From assembly GCF_000721705.1 (NCBI RefSeq), contig NZ_JOJL01000005.1, positions 132,485 to 196,484 of the forward strand: a DNA stretch of 64,000 nt. Direction: 5' to 3'. Below are positions 36,837 through 45,176 of the stretch, piece after piece. The notes under the pieces were generated by a model. That model was not told where the DNA came from, did no database searches, and was given only the letters and a program-made list of their open reading frames with translations. Within the stretch, counting starts at the first letter, position 1. Every line of letters starts with the position of its first letter. A program made the position numbers and the translations under genes. The stretch comes from Actinoplanes subtropicus (GTDB lineage Bacteria; Actinomycetota; Actinomycetes; Mycobacteriales; Micromonosporaceae).

Positions 36837-37451
36837 GGCGCCCAGGATGTCCACGACGAAGCGCAGATCACCCTGCTGTTCGCCGTAGGCGAGCGCGGCC
36901 GGAACGTCGATCTGCAGGCGGCTGCCGACACGCTGCCCCGGGATGGCCTGGTCGAAGCCCGGGATGACCTTGCCGACCCCGATCGGGGTCACGAACGGCG
37001 TCTTCCCCCAGGACGAATCGATGACCTGGCCCGTCGCGTACGAGACGACCTTGTAGTTGGCAGTTAGGCTCTGCCCCTTTTGCACCTTGGGCCCGGTGCC
37101 CTGGACGAGCGGGGTGACCACGAGCTTGGCGAGCGCCGTCTTCCCGCCGGCGGTGACCTTCGGCTCCTTCGCCAGGGCCGCCGGGGTCTTCACGGAGACC
37201 GGGGCCGGGGCCGACTCGGACGGCGCGGCCTCGGACGGCGCGGCCTCGGACGGCGCGGCCTCGCTCGGCGCCGCCGCCGATGGCGCCGCCGACGCCGGGG
37301 CAAAAGCCGCGGCCGACTTATCCGATTTATCAGGCTTTACGGTGATGAAGACGATGGCGAGAATGACGACGACGGCAACGCCGGCGATCGCGCCGCCCAG
37401 GGCTTGGCCGCGGCGCCGGGCGATGTCTCCCGGAGCGTTCTGAGTGCTCAT
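36831..37451 (-). CDS. Membrane-anchored FKBP-type peptidyl-prolyl isomerase
   Basis: A 206-residue protein from the ATG at 37449-37451. Residues about 17-38 form one transmembrane anchor (A-L-G-G-A-I-A-G-V-A-V-V-V-I-L-A-I-V-F). A Pro/Ala/Ser/Glu linker follows, including three exact 15-bp DNA repeats (37216-37260) that encode tandem A-A-P-S-E units. The C-terminal FKBP domain (about 105-206) has V-I-P-G-F-D-Q-A-I-P-G-Q-R-V-G-S and A-L-A-Y-G-E, matching the active-site rim. It probably helps fold exported proteins at the outer face. A set of 11-bp direct repeats lies just upstream. Confidence 0.85.
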   Translation of the reverse strand: MSTQNAPGDIARRRGQALGGAIAGVAVVVILAIVFITVKPDKSDKSAAAFAPASAAPSAAAPSEAAPSEAAPSEAAPSESAPAPVSVKTPAALAKEPKVTAGGKTALAKLVVTPLVQGTGPKVQKGQSLTANYKVVSYATGQVIDSSWGKTPFVTPIGVGKVIPGFDQAIPGQRVGSRLQIDVPAALAYGEQQGDLRFVVDILGAS

Positions 37452-37470
37452 TTGTCGTCGACTCTCCCAT

Positions 37471-37503
37471 ATCACTCGGGCTTCACTCGGGCTTCACTCG
37501 GGC
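37471..37503. promoter_or_regulatory. Three phased 11-bp direct repeats upstream of the FKBP gene
   Basis: Three copies of the unit (A/T)TCACTCGGGC run head to tail at 37471-37481, 37482-37492 and 37493-37503, ending 20 bp from the FKBP start. Exact 11-bp spacing puts each copy on the same face of the helix, as in response-regulator sites. The unit resembles the GTTCACC-type direct repeat units of Streptomyces PHO boxes bound by PhoP, differing in the flanking bases. The assignment to PhoP is a guess; the repeat itself is directly visible. Confidence 0.55.
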
Positions 37504-37719
37504 GGAAACCTCCGACACGGTACCCGCCCCGGTACGCAGCGAAGCCGGACACCTCCCCCGAACCGACGAGGGCGGAGATCGACCGTCCGGTTCGTCACGG
37601 AAATAGCTCTACTCCGTCACTGCCTGAGATGAGATCGTTTACCCCGCTCACCAAGCGAGACACCACGAAAAATATTCACGGCCGGGCGGGGCCGTGCGAA
37701 CGACCAGGGGAGGGTCGGT

Positions 37720-38679
37720 TTGCCGTCGACCGATAATGGTCGCCCACCCGCGCGCGGCCGGGGCCCGAACCGGCGCAGCACCGTACACATCGGACTCCGT
37801 CGCGCCACCGACTCCACGACCGCGGAGGAGTCGACCACCCGGCGCGGCTGGAACGAGATCGCCTCGTCGGCCGCGGTCATCCTGGCCGGCGTGATCGTCG
37901 TCGTGGGGTTCGGCTTCGTCGCCAGCCGGGCCATTCGCTCCCACGACGACAACCCGCTGCCCGAACCGCCGCCCACCGCCGCGCTCGGCGGCATCGACGT
38001 GCCCAGCGCCAGCCCCGGGCTGATCCCGCTGGGCAGTCCCACGCCGTCGCCCACGACCACGCCGCCCCCGGCGGACTCGCCCTCGCCGTCGGCGCTCCCG
38101 ACCACCCGGACGACGACCCGGCCGCCGGACAACGGTGCGATCGCGATCGCCACCGGCGGGGTGCCGGGAACCGTGGACCTGTCCGCCGAGGGCACCCGGG
38201 ACTGGGTGCACTGGGGCGAGCAGAGCACCTTCTCGCTGGAGCGGGACAAGAACGGCGGGTTCGCGATCCTGGAGGGCACGCCCAGCGCGCCGCGGTTCCG
38301 GCACGCGCTGAGCCCGACCATGTTCCAGTGGAGCGGCGGCGACCCGGTCGACCACAGCGACGGCACGACCACCGGCATCCGGACCTGCGGGGCCGGCAAC
38401 GGTTTCACCATCTCGGCGCCGGCCGCGACGTCCAACCGGACGCTGCGGTTGTACGTCGCCGTGCTCGCGGCGAAGGGCACGCTGTCGGCGCGCCTGTCGG
38501 CGGGCTCGGCCACCGCCTCCGCCACACTCGAGCGGCAGGACGGGAACTTCACGCCGGCAGTGTTTACGCTCACCTACCGGGCACCGAAGGCCGCGAAGAT
38601 CAACCTGAACTGGACGACGACGCGGGCCTTCGGGACCGGCTGCGGCGGAGTGGCACTGGAAGCAGCCACTCTGCGCTGA
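37720..38679 (+). CDS. Membrane-anchored protein with C-terminal carbohydrate-binding-like domain
   Basis: A 319-residue protein starting at TTG with GGGAGGG seven bases upstream. A charged N-terminus (1-45) is followed by one transmembrane helix (S-S-A-A-V-I-L-A-G-V-I-V-V-V-G-F-G-F-V), a Pro/Thr/Ser linker (about 75-140) and a C-terminal domain. That domain opens G-T-V-D-L-S-A-E-G-T-R-D-W-V-H-W-G and ends with F-T-L-T-Y-R-A then a G-C-G-G-V-A-L-E-A-A-T-L strand. The D-W-V-H-W-G pattern resembles beta-sandwich modules attached to secreted glycosidases. It lies 31 bp upstream of the large MMPL gene and is probably co-transcribed with it. Confidence 0.65.
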   Translation: MPSTDNGRPPARGRGPNRRSTVHIGLRRATDSTTAEESTTRRGWNEIASSAAVILAGVIVVVGFGFVASRAIRSHDDNPLPEPPPTAALGGIDVPSASPGLIPLGSPTPSPTTTPPPADSPSPSALPTTRTTTRPPDNGAIAIATGGVPGTVDLSAEGTRDWVHWGEQSTFSLERDKNGGFAILEGTPSAPRFRHALSPTMFQWSGGDPVDHSDGTTTGIRTCGAGNGFTISAPAATSNRTLRLYVAVLAAKGTLSARLSAGSATASATLERQDGNFTPAVFTLTYRAPKAAKINLNWTTTRAFGTGCGGVALEAATLR

Positions 38680-38710
38680 CACATGTAAATGAAACGATAA
38701 AGGGGTAGCG

Positions 38711-41700
38711 GTGTTCGCGGGCTGGGGATCGTGGGTCGCCCGCTTCCGGTGGCCGGTGCTGATCGTCGCGCTCGTCGCGGTGATCGGCGCCGGCGGCTGG
38801 GGGCTGGGCGTGTTCGGGCAGCTGACCGAGGGCGGGTACAACGACCCGAACAGCGAGTCCACCCACGCCACGCAGGTGGCCACCGACACGTTCGGTGCCC
38901 AGGGCGGCGACCTGGTCGTCATCTACACCCCGGCCAACGGCAAGATCGACGACGCCGGGCTGGCCAAGCGGGTCAAGGACTCGCTCGGCAAGCTGCCCAG
39001 ATCGGCGGTGACCGGCACCGCCTCGTACTGGTCGGCGAAGTCCCCGCAGTACGCCGCCAAGAAGAAGTCGAGCGCGGTCGCGGTGCTCACCCTCGCCGGG
39101 AAGGACGACGCGGCCAAGCTCGAGTCGTACCGGGCGATCGACGACAAGCTGGCCGTCGACGGCGCGAAGGTGCAGCTCGCCGGCTCCGTGGCGCTCGCCG
39201 ACGCCTCGTCCGCCCGGTCCACCAAGGATCTCGGCCGGGCCGAGGCGATCAGCCTGCCGATCACCCTGATCCTGCTCGTGCTGATCTTCGGCTCGCTGGT
39301 CGCGGCGTCGCTGCCGGTGCTGGTCGGCGGCGCCGCGGTGCTCGGCTCGCTGGGCATCCTGCACGCCGTCTCGACCGGCGCCGACGTCAACTCCTTCGCG
39401 GTCAACGTCGCGAGCCTGCTCGGCCTGGGCATGGCGATCGACTACGGCCTGTTCCTGGTCGGCCGCTTCCGCGAGGAGCTGGCGGATGGAAGATCAACTT
39501 CAGAGGCGGTTTCCCGTACGGTCGGGACCGCCGGGCGTACCGTGGTCTTCTCCGCCACCCTGCTGATGATCGCCCTGGCCGGCCTGTTGTTGTTCCCGCA
39601 GGGCTTTCTCAAGTCGCTGGCGTACGGTGGCCTGGCCGCCGTGTTCCTGGCCGCGCTCCTCTCGCTCACCCTGCTGCCCGCCCTGCTCGCGGTGCTCGGC
39701 CCGCGCGTCGACAAGCTCCCGGTCCGGCTCCGGCGCCGCGCCGTCACCAGCACCGGCTCCGGCTCCAGCACCAGCACCAGCACCAGCACCAGCACCGGCT
39801 CTGGCTCCGGCACCGGCAAGGCGACCGGCTGGGTCAGGCTGGCCGGCGTGGTGCTGCGCCACCCGGTCGTCGTGGCGGCGCCGATCCTGCTGATCCTGCT
39901 GCTGTTCGCGGCCCCGATCCGCGGCGTGCACTTCGGCGAGAACGACGAGCGCAACCTGCCGGCCGGCGACCCGTCCCGGCAGGCGGTCGAGACACTGAAG
40001 GCCGACTACCCGCAGTTCACCGGCGACAGCGTGCAGGTCGTGCTGCGCGGGACCGGCGACGCGGCCCCGTTCGCCGTCCGGTTGCGGCAGGTGCCGGGCA
40101 TCGCGGAGATCGGCTCGGCGCGCCGGAACAAGGGCGTCACGCTGTTCACCGCGACGCTCGAGACCAAGGACGCGTACAGCGCCGAGGCCCGCGACGTGGT
40201 CGACGCGATCCGCGCGCTGCCCGTCCCCGCCGGAACGGAACTGCTGGTCGGCGGCACCACCGCGCGCAACGTCGACAGCCTCCAGGCCACCGCCGGCAAG
40301 CTGCCGTGGATGGTCGCCATGCTGGTCGGGGCGACCCTGCTGCTGATGTTCCTGGCCTTCGGCTCGATCCTGCTGCCGATCAAGGCGGTGCTGATGAGCG
40401 CGCTCAGCCTCAGCGCCACCTTCGGCCTGCTCATCTGGATCTTCCAGCAGGGCCACGGCGCGAGCCTGCTCGACGTCACCCCCGCACCCCTCGAGGTCGG
40501 CATCGTCGTCCTGATGGCGGCGGTGGTCTTCGGCCTCTCCACCGACTACGAGGTCTTCCTGCTCTCCCGGATGGTCGAGGCCCGCACCCGCGGCGCGTCC
40601 ACCAACGAGGCGGTCACCACCGGCCTCGCCCGCACCGGCCGGGTGATCAGCGCGGCGGCCCTGCTGCTGATCGTGGTGACCGGGGCGTTCGCGCTCTCCG
40701 CGGTGACCACCATGCGCTTCGTCGGCGTCGGCATGATCATCGCGCTGCTGCTGGACGCCACGGTCGTCCGGATGCTCCTGGTCCCGGCCGTCCTCCGCCT
40801 GCTCGGCGACGCGGCCTGGTGGGCGCCGGGGCCGCTGCGGCGGCTGCAGGAGAAGGCGGGGCTTTCCGAGTACGAGGTTCCGGAGGAGCCGCCGGTCGGG
40901 CGGCATTCGGCGCCCGACGACACCGAGGTCATCCGGTACGCCCCGTATGGCCTGCCCGCGGGTTCGTACGGCGATCGGCACGCGCTGCCGGCCGGCGCCG
41001 AGACGCCCGAGTCGGCGGCCGGGACGCCTGTGTCGGCGGGCGGGACGGCCGCACTGGCGGGCGAGCCGGCCGGGCTTGCCGGCGCCGCCGGACTTGCCGG
41101 GGCCGCCGGACTTGCCGGGGCCGCCGGACTTGCCGGGGCCGCCGGACTTGCCGGGGCCGCCGGACTTGCCGGGCTGGAGGAGGTCGAGGCCGAGACGGTC
41201 GACGACTCGCCCGCGCCCAGCTCGTCGGCCGACGACGACTCGATCGTCGACGCCCTGATCCTGGACGACGACCCGGACATGCCGGCCTTCACGCAGGCGG
41301 CGTCGGCCCACCCGTGGGAGCTCCCGGCCGGGTCGGCGACGGCAGCGCGGCCGTTCGAGTCGAACCCGCCGCGAGCCGACTGGACGGTCGCCGACGAGGA
41401 CGGGTTCTTCTTCGCCCCGCCGACCGAGCCGAGCCCCTTCGACACGGCCTGGATCCCGGTCCCGAGCGAGGTGGCGGCCGAGATCGCGGCCACGTATGCC
41501 GACCCGGACACCCCGGCCGCCGAGAACATCGATGCGCCCGCCGTGCCCCTCCCCGACTCGTTCGACGAACCATTCGCCTACGTGGCGGACGACTCGCCGG
41601 CCGGTTCGTTCGCCGGTTCTGAGCCCGGCGACATGGCGCCGCCCACGGCGTTCGCCGAGCCGGCGGAGTCGCTCGAAGCCGTCGCCGACGACGCCTTCGC

Positions 41701-42778
41701 CGAGCCGGCGGAGTCGCTCGAAGCCGTGCCGGCGGAGTCGCTCGAAGCCGAGGCCGAGCTCACCGACGAGCCGCTCCTCGACGAGGCCGAGGACATCGAG
41801 CCGCCGACCACCGTGGACCGGTGGGACACGGCCGAGCGGCGACCCACCTCGCTGGCCGACCAGATGCCCGGCCTGCACTCCCCTGACATCGACGGCCCGG
41901 ATGGGCAGACATCGACGCGACGCCCCGCTACGCTCGGCGATCAACCGCTCCCCCGGCGCCCCATCCCCTCCTTCCCGGAGCCGCAGCCGATGACCGAGCC
42001 AGAGCCGCAGCCGCTGGCCGCTGCCGCACCGGCCGCCTCCGCGCCGGCCGGCCCGGCCACGCCCACCCCCGAGCCGGCGCCGGACTGGTTCCCGGCACCC
42101 GCACCGTCGTCGGGCCCGTTCGCACCGCCCGCATCGGAGCAGGCGCCGCACGTGCCGCACGTGCCGGTGCACGACATGCCGACTCCGCCGACGCCCGCGT
42201 GGACTCCGGAAGCGCCGGGGACGACTACGCCGAGTCCCTACGCGGTCCCCGAGGTGCCCGCGGCCTACGTGGTGCACGAGCCGCCGCCACTCCGCGCGAT
42301 CCCGGACGTCGTCGCTCCCCGCACGATGCCCACGCCCCCGGCGCCCGCGGCTACCCCCACGCCGCCCACGGCGACCCCGACCCCGACACCGCCCGCGGCC
42401 GCTCCCACGCCGCCCATGGCGACCCCGACGCCATTCGAGCCGATACCGGCAGCGGCCGCGCCGGGCCCGTACTCGGTGCCGCCCCGGCCCACCCCTCCGC
42501 CCCCGGCGCCGTACCCGGATCCCGTTCCCCCAGTGGCGAGCGCCAACCCGATGCCCGCCCTCACCCGGCGGCCCGCGGACCTGGCCGATCACCTCCGGGA
42601 GTCCCGCCCCGCCGACCTCAGCGACTACACGGCGGGCCGGATCCCGCGGATGCGGCGCCCGTCCGAGGACAAGCCCAAGGCCACCCGCCGGCCGGCCACC
42701 CTCGCCGATCACCTCTCCAACCGCAAGGCCGCCGACGAGTCGGCGCACGACCGCCGGGACCACGCCGCCCAGGACTGA
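38711..42778 (+). CDS. Giant MMPL/RND lipid-exporter-like protein with a long disordered tail
   Basis: A 1355-residue protein starting at GTG after AAGGGG. Residues 1-725 form a normal MMPL transporter: periplasmic loop 45-180, TM2-TM6 with G-M-A-I-D-Y-G-L-F-L-V, a low-complexity S-T-S-T/G-S cytoplasmic loop (about 349-370), a second periplasmic domain 400-530 and TM8-TM12 with F-G-L-S-T-D-Y-E-V-F-L-L-S-R. From about 730 a disordered acidic, Ala/Pro-rich cytoplasmic tail runs to the end. It contains a tandem G-L-A-G-A-A repeat, E-P-A-E-S-L-E-A repeats and five R-P-x-x-L-x-D motifs (about 1043, 1070, 1286, 1299, 1325). Tails of this sort recruit partners in mycobacterial MmpL3. Confidence 0.85.
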   Translation: MFAGWGSWVARFRWPVLIVALVAVIGAGGWGLGVFGQLTEGGYNDPNSESTHATQVATDTFGAQGGDLVVIYTPANGKIDDAGLAKRVKDSLGKLPRSAVTGTASYWSAKSPQYAAKKKSSAVAVLTLAGKDDAAKLESYRAIDDKLAVDGAKVQLAGSVALADASSARSTKDLGRAEAISLPITLILLVLIFGSLVAASLPVLVGGAAVLGSLGILHAVSTGADVNSFAVNVASLLGLGMAIDYGLFLVGRFREELADGRSTSEAVSRTVGTAGRTVVFSATLLMIALAGLLLFPQGFLKSLAYGGLAAVFLAALLSLTLLPALLAVLGPRVDKLPVRLRRRAVTSTGSGSSTSTSTSTSTGSGSGTGKATGWVRLAGVVLRHPVVVAAPILLILLLFAAPIRGVHFGENDERNLPAGDPSRQAVETLKADYPQFTGDSVQVVLRGTGDAAPFAVRLRQVPGIAEIGSARRNKGVTLFTATLETKDAYSAEARDVVDAIRALPVPAGTELLVGGTTARNVDSLQATAGKLPWMVAMLVGATLLLMFLAFGSILLPIKAVLMSALSLSATFGLLIWIFQQGHGASLLDVTPAPLEVGIVVLMAAVVFGLSTDYEVFLLSRMVEARTRGASTNEAVTTGLARTGRVISAAALLLIVVTGAFALSAVTTMRFVGVGMIIALLLDATVVRMLLVPAVLRLLGDAAWWAPGPLRRLQEKAGLSEYEVPEEPPVGRHSAPDDTEVIRYAPYGLPAGSYGDRHALPAGAETPESAAGTPVSAGGTAALAGEPAGLAGAAGLAGAAGLAGAAGLAGAAGLAGAAGLAGLEEVEAETVDDSPAPSSSADDDSIVDALILDDDPDMPAFTQAASAHPWELPAGSATAARPFESNPPRADWTVADEDGFFFAPPTEPSPFDTAWIPVPSEVAAEIAATYADPDTPAAENIDAPAVPLPDSFDEPFAYVADDSPAGSFAGSEPGDMAPPTAFAEPAESLEAVADDAFAEPAESLEAVPAESLEAEAELTDEPLLDEAEDIEPPTTVDRWDTAERRPTSLADQMPGLHSPDIDGPDGQTSTRRPATLGDQPLPRRPIPSFPEPQPMTEPEPQPLAAAAPAASAPAGPATPTPEPAPDWFPAPAPSSGPFAPPASEQAPHVPHVPVHDMPTPPTPAWTPEAPGTTTPSPYAVPEVPAAYVVHEPPPLRAIPDVVAPRTMPTPPAPAATPTPPTATPTPTPPAAAPTPPMATPTPFEPIPAAAAPGPYSVPPRPTPPPPAPYPDPVPPVASANPMPALTRRPADLADHLRESRPADLSDYTAGRIPRMRRPSEDKPKATRRPATLADHLSNRKAADESAHDRRDHAAQD
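41075..41173 (+). repeat. Tandem 18-bp repeat inside the MMPL tail
   Basis: The unit CTTGCCGGGGCCGCCGGA is repeated head to tail five times from 41075 (the first copy with one change), plus half a copy at 41165. It encodes L-A-G-A-A-G. Exact repetition at DNA level implies recent expansion by slippage, and copy number is likely to vary between strains. Confidence 0.85.
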
Positions 42779-42782
42779 ACGC

Positions 42783-43529
42783 CTACCGGAAGACCAGCCC
42801 GCCGCCGACCTCGATCACCTGGCCGGTGAGGGCGCCCGCGCCGTCGGAGACCAGCAGGCGGGCCGTCGCGACCAGGTCCTCGGGGACCAGCGACCGCGGG
42901 ATCGCCTGCGTCGCGACCAGCGGCGCGTGGGTCTCGGCGTCCCGCCCGTTGGCCAGCTCCGCCTCGCCCTCGGTGCGGATCGCGCCCGGCGACAGCGCGT
43001 TCACCGTGATGCCCGCCGGCCCCAGCGAACGGGCCAGCGAGCGCGTGAGCCCGATCAGCGCCGCCTTGCTGGCGACGTACGACGGTCCGGACGGCCCGCC
43101 CATCCGCACCGTCGGCGAGACGACGTTGACGATGCGACCCCAGCCCCGCTCCGCCATGCCGGCGCTCAGCGACTGGGCCAGCAGCATCGGCGCGGTGACG
43201 TTGACCGCGAACGTGGATTGCCACTCGTCCAGCGGCAGGGCGTCGAAGCCGACGTTGGAGGCCCTCGCCGCGTTGTTGATGAGGACGTCGACCGCCCCGG
43301 CCGCCGCCGCCAGGGCACGGACCGCCGCCGGGTCGGCGAGGTCCGCGTCCAGGAGTTCGGCCTTGGCCCCGAGGTCGCGGCACAGCCCGGCGACCTTCTC
43401 GGCCTCCGCGGCGGCCGCCAGGTGGTGCAGCAGCAGAATGTTGCCCGGCCGGGCCAGCCCGACCGCGAGAGCTGCGCCGATGCCCCGCCGGGCGCCGGTG
43501 ATCAAGATGCGCTGACCCATGCCGTTCAC
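42783..43529 (-). CDS. Short-chain dehydrogenase/reductase
   Basis: A 248-residue protein if started at the GTG at 43527-43529, which overlaps the upstream stop as GTGA; an ATG at 43520 is the alternative. The cofactor motif T-G-A-R-R-G-I-G opens the Rossmann fold, and N-N-A-A follows. The catalytic Tyr-Lys lie in S-Y-V-A-S-K, with Ser in V-V-S-P-T-V, and the C-terminus ends G-Q-V-I-E-V-G-G-G as in FabG-like SDRs. The arginines after the first Gly suggest NADP(H). It is the last gene of a three-gene operon with a beta-lactamase-like protein and a small hypothetical. Confidence 0.9.
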   Translation of the reverse strand: MNGMGQRILITGARRGIGAALAVGLARPGNILLLHHLAAAAEAEKVAGLCRDLGAKAELLDADLADPAAVRALAAAAGAVDVLINNAARASNVGFDALPLDEWQSTFAVNVTAPMLLAQSLSAGMAERGWGRIVNVVSPTVRMGGPSGPSYVASKAALIGLTRSLARSLGPAGITVNALSPGAIRTEGEAELANGRDAETHAPLVATQAIPRSLVPEDLVATARLLVSDGAGALTGQVIEVGGGLVFR

Positions 43530-44839
43530 GATAGGACGACACGGGGATACAGGCGGCAGTTGGTGTGCAGGTACCGCGCCCGGCCGTCCCGGAAGTCGAA
43601 GATCGCCAAGGTCCGGGTGTCCTCGCGCGGATCGTTCGAGGGCATCAGGAAATGCGTGTCGCTGACCGGCACCAGGTCGTACGTGATTCGCTCCGGCTTC
43701 CCGACGAAGTGCGCGTGCATCGGGTCGAGCGTCTCGGTGAGGCGCAGCCGCTCCCCCTCGGCGGTCACCTCGAAGGCCGTCCCGGGGCGACCGTAGACCC
43801 CCACGTACGACAAAGGGTCTCTTTTCAGCTCGGTGACGGGCGACGGCAGCTCCGGGATGGTGCCGGCGCCGAGGATCTCGTTGAAGACCCGCTTGTAGAA
43901 GCCCTCCCGCGGGCCGCCGTTGGTCAGCATCGCGATGGTGCGGCCGGCGTCCGGCAGGATGCGCAGGCGGGCGTTCTGGCCGATCGTGCTGCCGTCGCTG
44001 GCGAAGACCGTACGGCCGTGCCAGTCGCAGACGATGAGCCCGAGGGCCCACTCCGGACCGAACAGGTACGGGTCCGGCACCGGCACCCGCGAGGTGGTCA
44101 TCTCCGAGCCGATCGGGAGCACGCTCGCCATCGTCAGCACCTCGCCGATCGTCGAGCTGACGTTGCCGCCGGGCCCGTACGACCGGGGCAGGTACGGGAT
44201 CGGGCTCTCCAGCCGCCCGATGTGCCCGGTCGCCGCCCGCGCCGGATCGACCCGCGCCGGCCACGAGGACGTGCCGGTCAGGCCCAGCGGCCGGAACAGC
44301 CGGTCGGCCATCACCGCGTCCCACGGCTTGCCGTCGAGCACCTCCATGACGCGGGCCAGGATCGCGTAGCCGAGGGCGGCGCTGTATCCGTGCGTGAAGC
44401 CCAGCGGCGACACCTGCCGGGCGTCCGCGATGGCGCCGACCATCCGGGCGTACACGTCCTCGCCCTCGCCCGGATCGCCGAAGTCCTCCTCGATGCCGCT
44501 GGTGTGGTTGAGCAGGTGCCGCGGCGTGACGCGGGCGGTCACCCCGGGGTCGGCCACCCGGAAGCCGGGCAGGTAACTGCGCACCGGTTCGTCGAGATCG
44601 GCCCTCCCCTCGGCGACGAACTGCAGGAAGACGTACGCCGTCCAGGTCTTGGTCATCGAGCCGCACTGGTAGATCGTGTCGGTGGTCGCCGGCTCCCCGG
44701 TCCGCAGGTTCTTCACGCCGACCGCCACCGAGGTGATCTCGCCGCCGCTCAGCACGCCGATCGCGGCGCTCGGAATCCCGAACTCGGCCAGCAACTCCCC
44801 GACCATCGCCTCGTCGATCGCCGGCGGTGACGGCTTCAT
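43526..44839 (-). CDS. Beta-lactamase-like serine hydrolase with altered second motif
   Basis: A 437-residue protein from the ATG at 44837-44839, which overlaps the upstream gene as ATGA. The nucleophile motif is S-M-T-K at 61-64, and the R-H-L-L-N-H-T-S-G-I box is present at 107-116. The second motif reads Y-S-A (152-154) instead of Y-x-N. The third motif region, F-A-S-D-G-S-T-I-G-Q-N, lacks a clear K/H-T-G. A C-terminal beta-domain follows, as in the gene at 1845-3155, of which it is a distant paralogue. No signal peptide is seen. Hydrolase activity is plausible, but the changes suggest a different substrate or weaker catalysis. Confidence 0.8.
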   Translation of the reverse strand: MKPSPPAIDEAMVGELLAEFGIPSAAIGVLSGGEITSVAVGVKNLRTGEPATTDTIYQCGSMTKTWTAYVFLQFVAEGRADLDEPVRSYLPGFRVADPGVTARVTPRHLLNHTSGIEEDFGDPGEGEDVYARMVGAIADARQVSPLGFTHGYSAALGYAILARVMEVLDGKPWDAVMADRLFRPLGLTGTSSWPARVDPARAATGHIGRLESPIPYLPRSYGPGGNVSSTIGEVLTMASVLPIGSEMTTSRVPVPDPYLFGPEWALGLIVCDWHGRTVFASDGSTIGQNARLRILPDAGRTIAMLTNGGPREGFYKRVFNEILGAGTIPELPSPVTELKRDPLSYVGVYGRPGTAFEVTAEGERLRLTETLDPMHAHFVGKPERITYDLVPVSDTHFLMPSNDPREDTRTLAIFDFRDGRARYLHTNCRLYPRVVLS

Positions 44840-45093
44840 CGCGGCAGCCCGACCGCGTTCTTCGCGTCCGCCTCGAAATACTCGGTCGCGGCGAACGAGC
44901 CGCCCCACTCCTCGACGAAAGCGCGCACCTCGTCGATCGAGTCGTGGACGATCACATTCACCGCGCGCGTGCCGTCCGCGCTCGCCACCGCGACGGTCCA
45001 GCGGGCGCCGGCGGGGAGGCGACCGTACGCCTTCTTCATCGCGTTCCAGAAGTTCCGCGCATCGGACACCGTGGACAGAGCCATCACATGCAT
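44836..45093 (-). CDS. Small conserved-type hypothetical protein
   Basis: An 85-residue protein starting M-H-V-M-A-L-S-T-V-S-D-A-R-N-F-W-N-A-M-K-K-A-Y. Strand/helix alternation (W-T-V-A-V-A-S-A-D-G-T-R-A-V-N-V-I-V-H, then S-I-D-E-V-R-A-F-V-E-E-W-G-G) fits a ferredoxin-like alpha/beta fold such as the small DUF3303-type or dimeric barrel proteins. No catalytic residues are evident. It is the first gene of the operon, and its stop overlaps the start of the beta-lactamase-like gene. It is divergent from the HTH regulator at 45177. Confidence 0.7.
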   Translation of the reverse strand: MHVMALSTVSDARNFWNAMKKAYGRLPAGARWTVAVASADGTRAVNVIVHDSIDEVRAFVEEWGGSFAATEYFEADAKNAVGLPR

Positions 45094-45148
45094 GCCCGGA
45101 AACTATGTTGCGTTTCCGACAGCGTCAACGCCAAAGCGCCATTCCAGC

Positions 45149-45167
45149 TGCCATCGTTGCAATGGCA
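45149..45167. promoter_or_regulatory. Inverted repeat in a divergent promoter region
   Basis: TGCCAT-CGTTGCA-ATGGCA (6-bp arms, 7-bp spacer) lies between the divergent operon starting at 45093 and the HTH regulator starting at 45177. The regulator is the obvious candidate to bind it; the site ends ten bases before its start codon, which fits autorepression. Confidence 0.5.
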
Positions 45168-45176
45168 TGTGGTCTA

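Noticed and set aside
37216..37260. 15-bp triple repeat in the FKBP gene as a regulatory element
   Set aside because: It is in frame inside the Pro/Ala/Ser linker and is explained by coding for AAPSE units.
39500..42763. Very long minus-strand frame opposite the MMPL gene
   Set aside because: A mirror frame of a high-GC coding region; the plus strand has clear transporter motifs.
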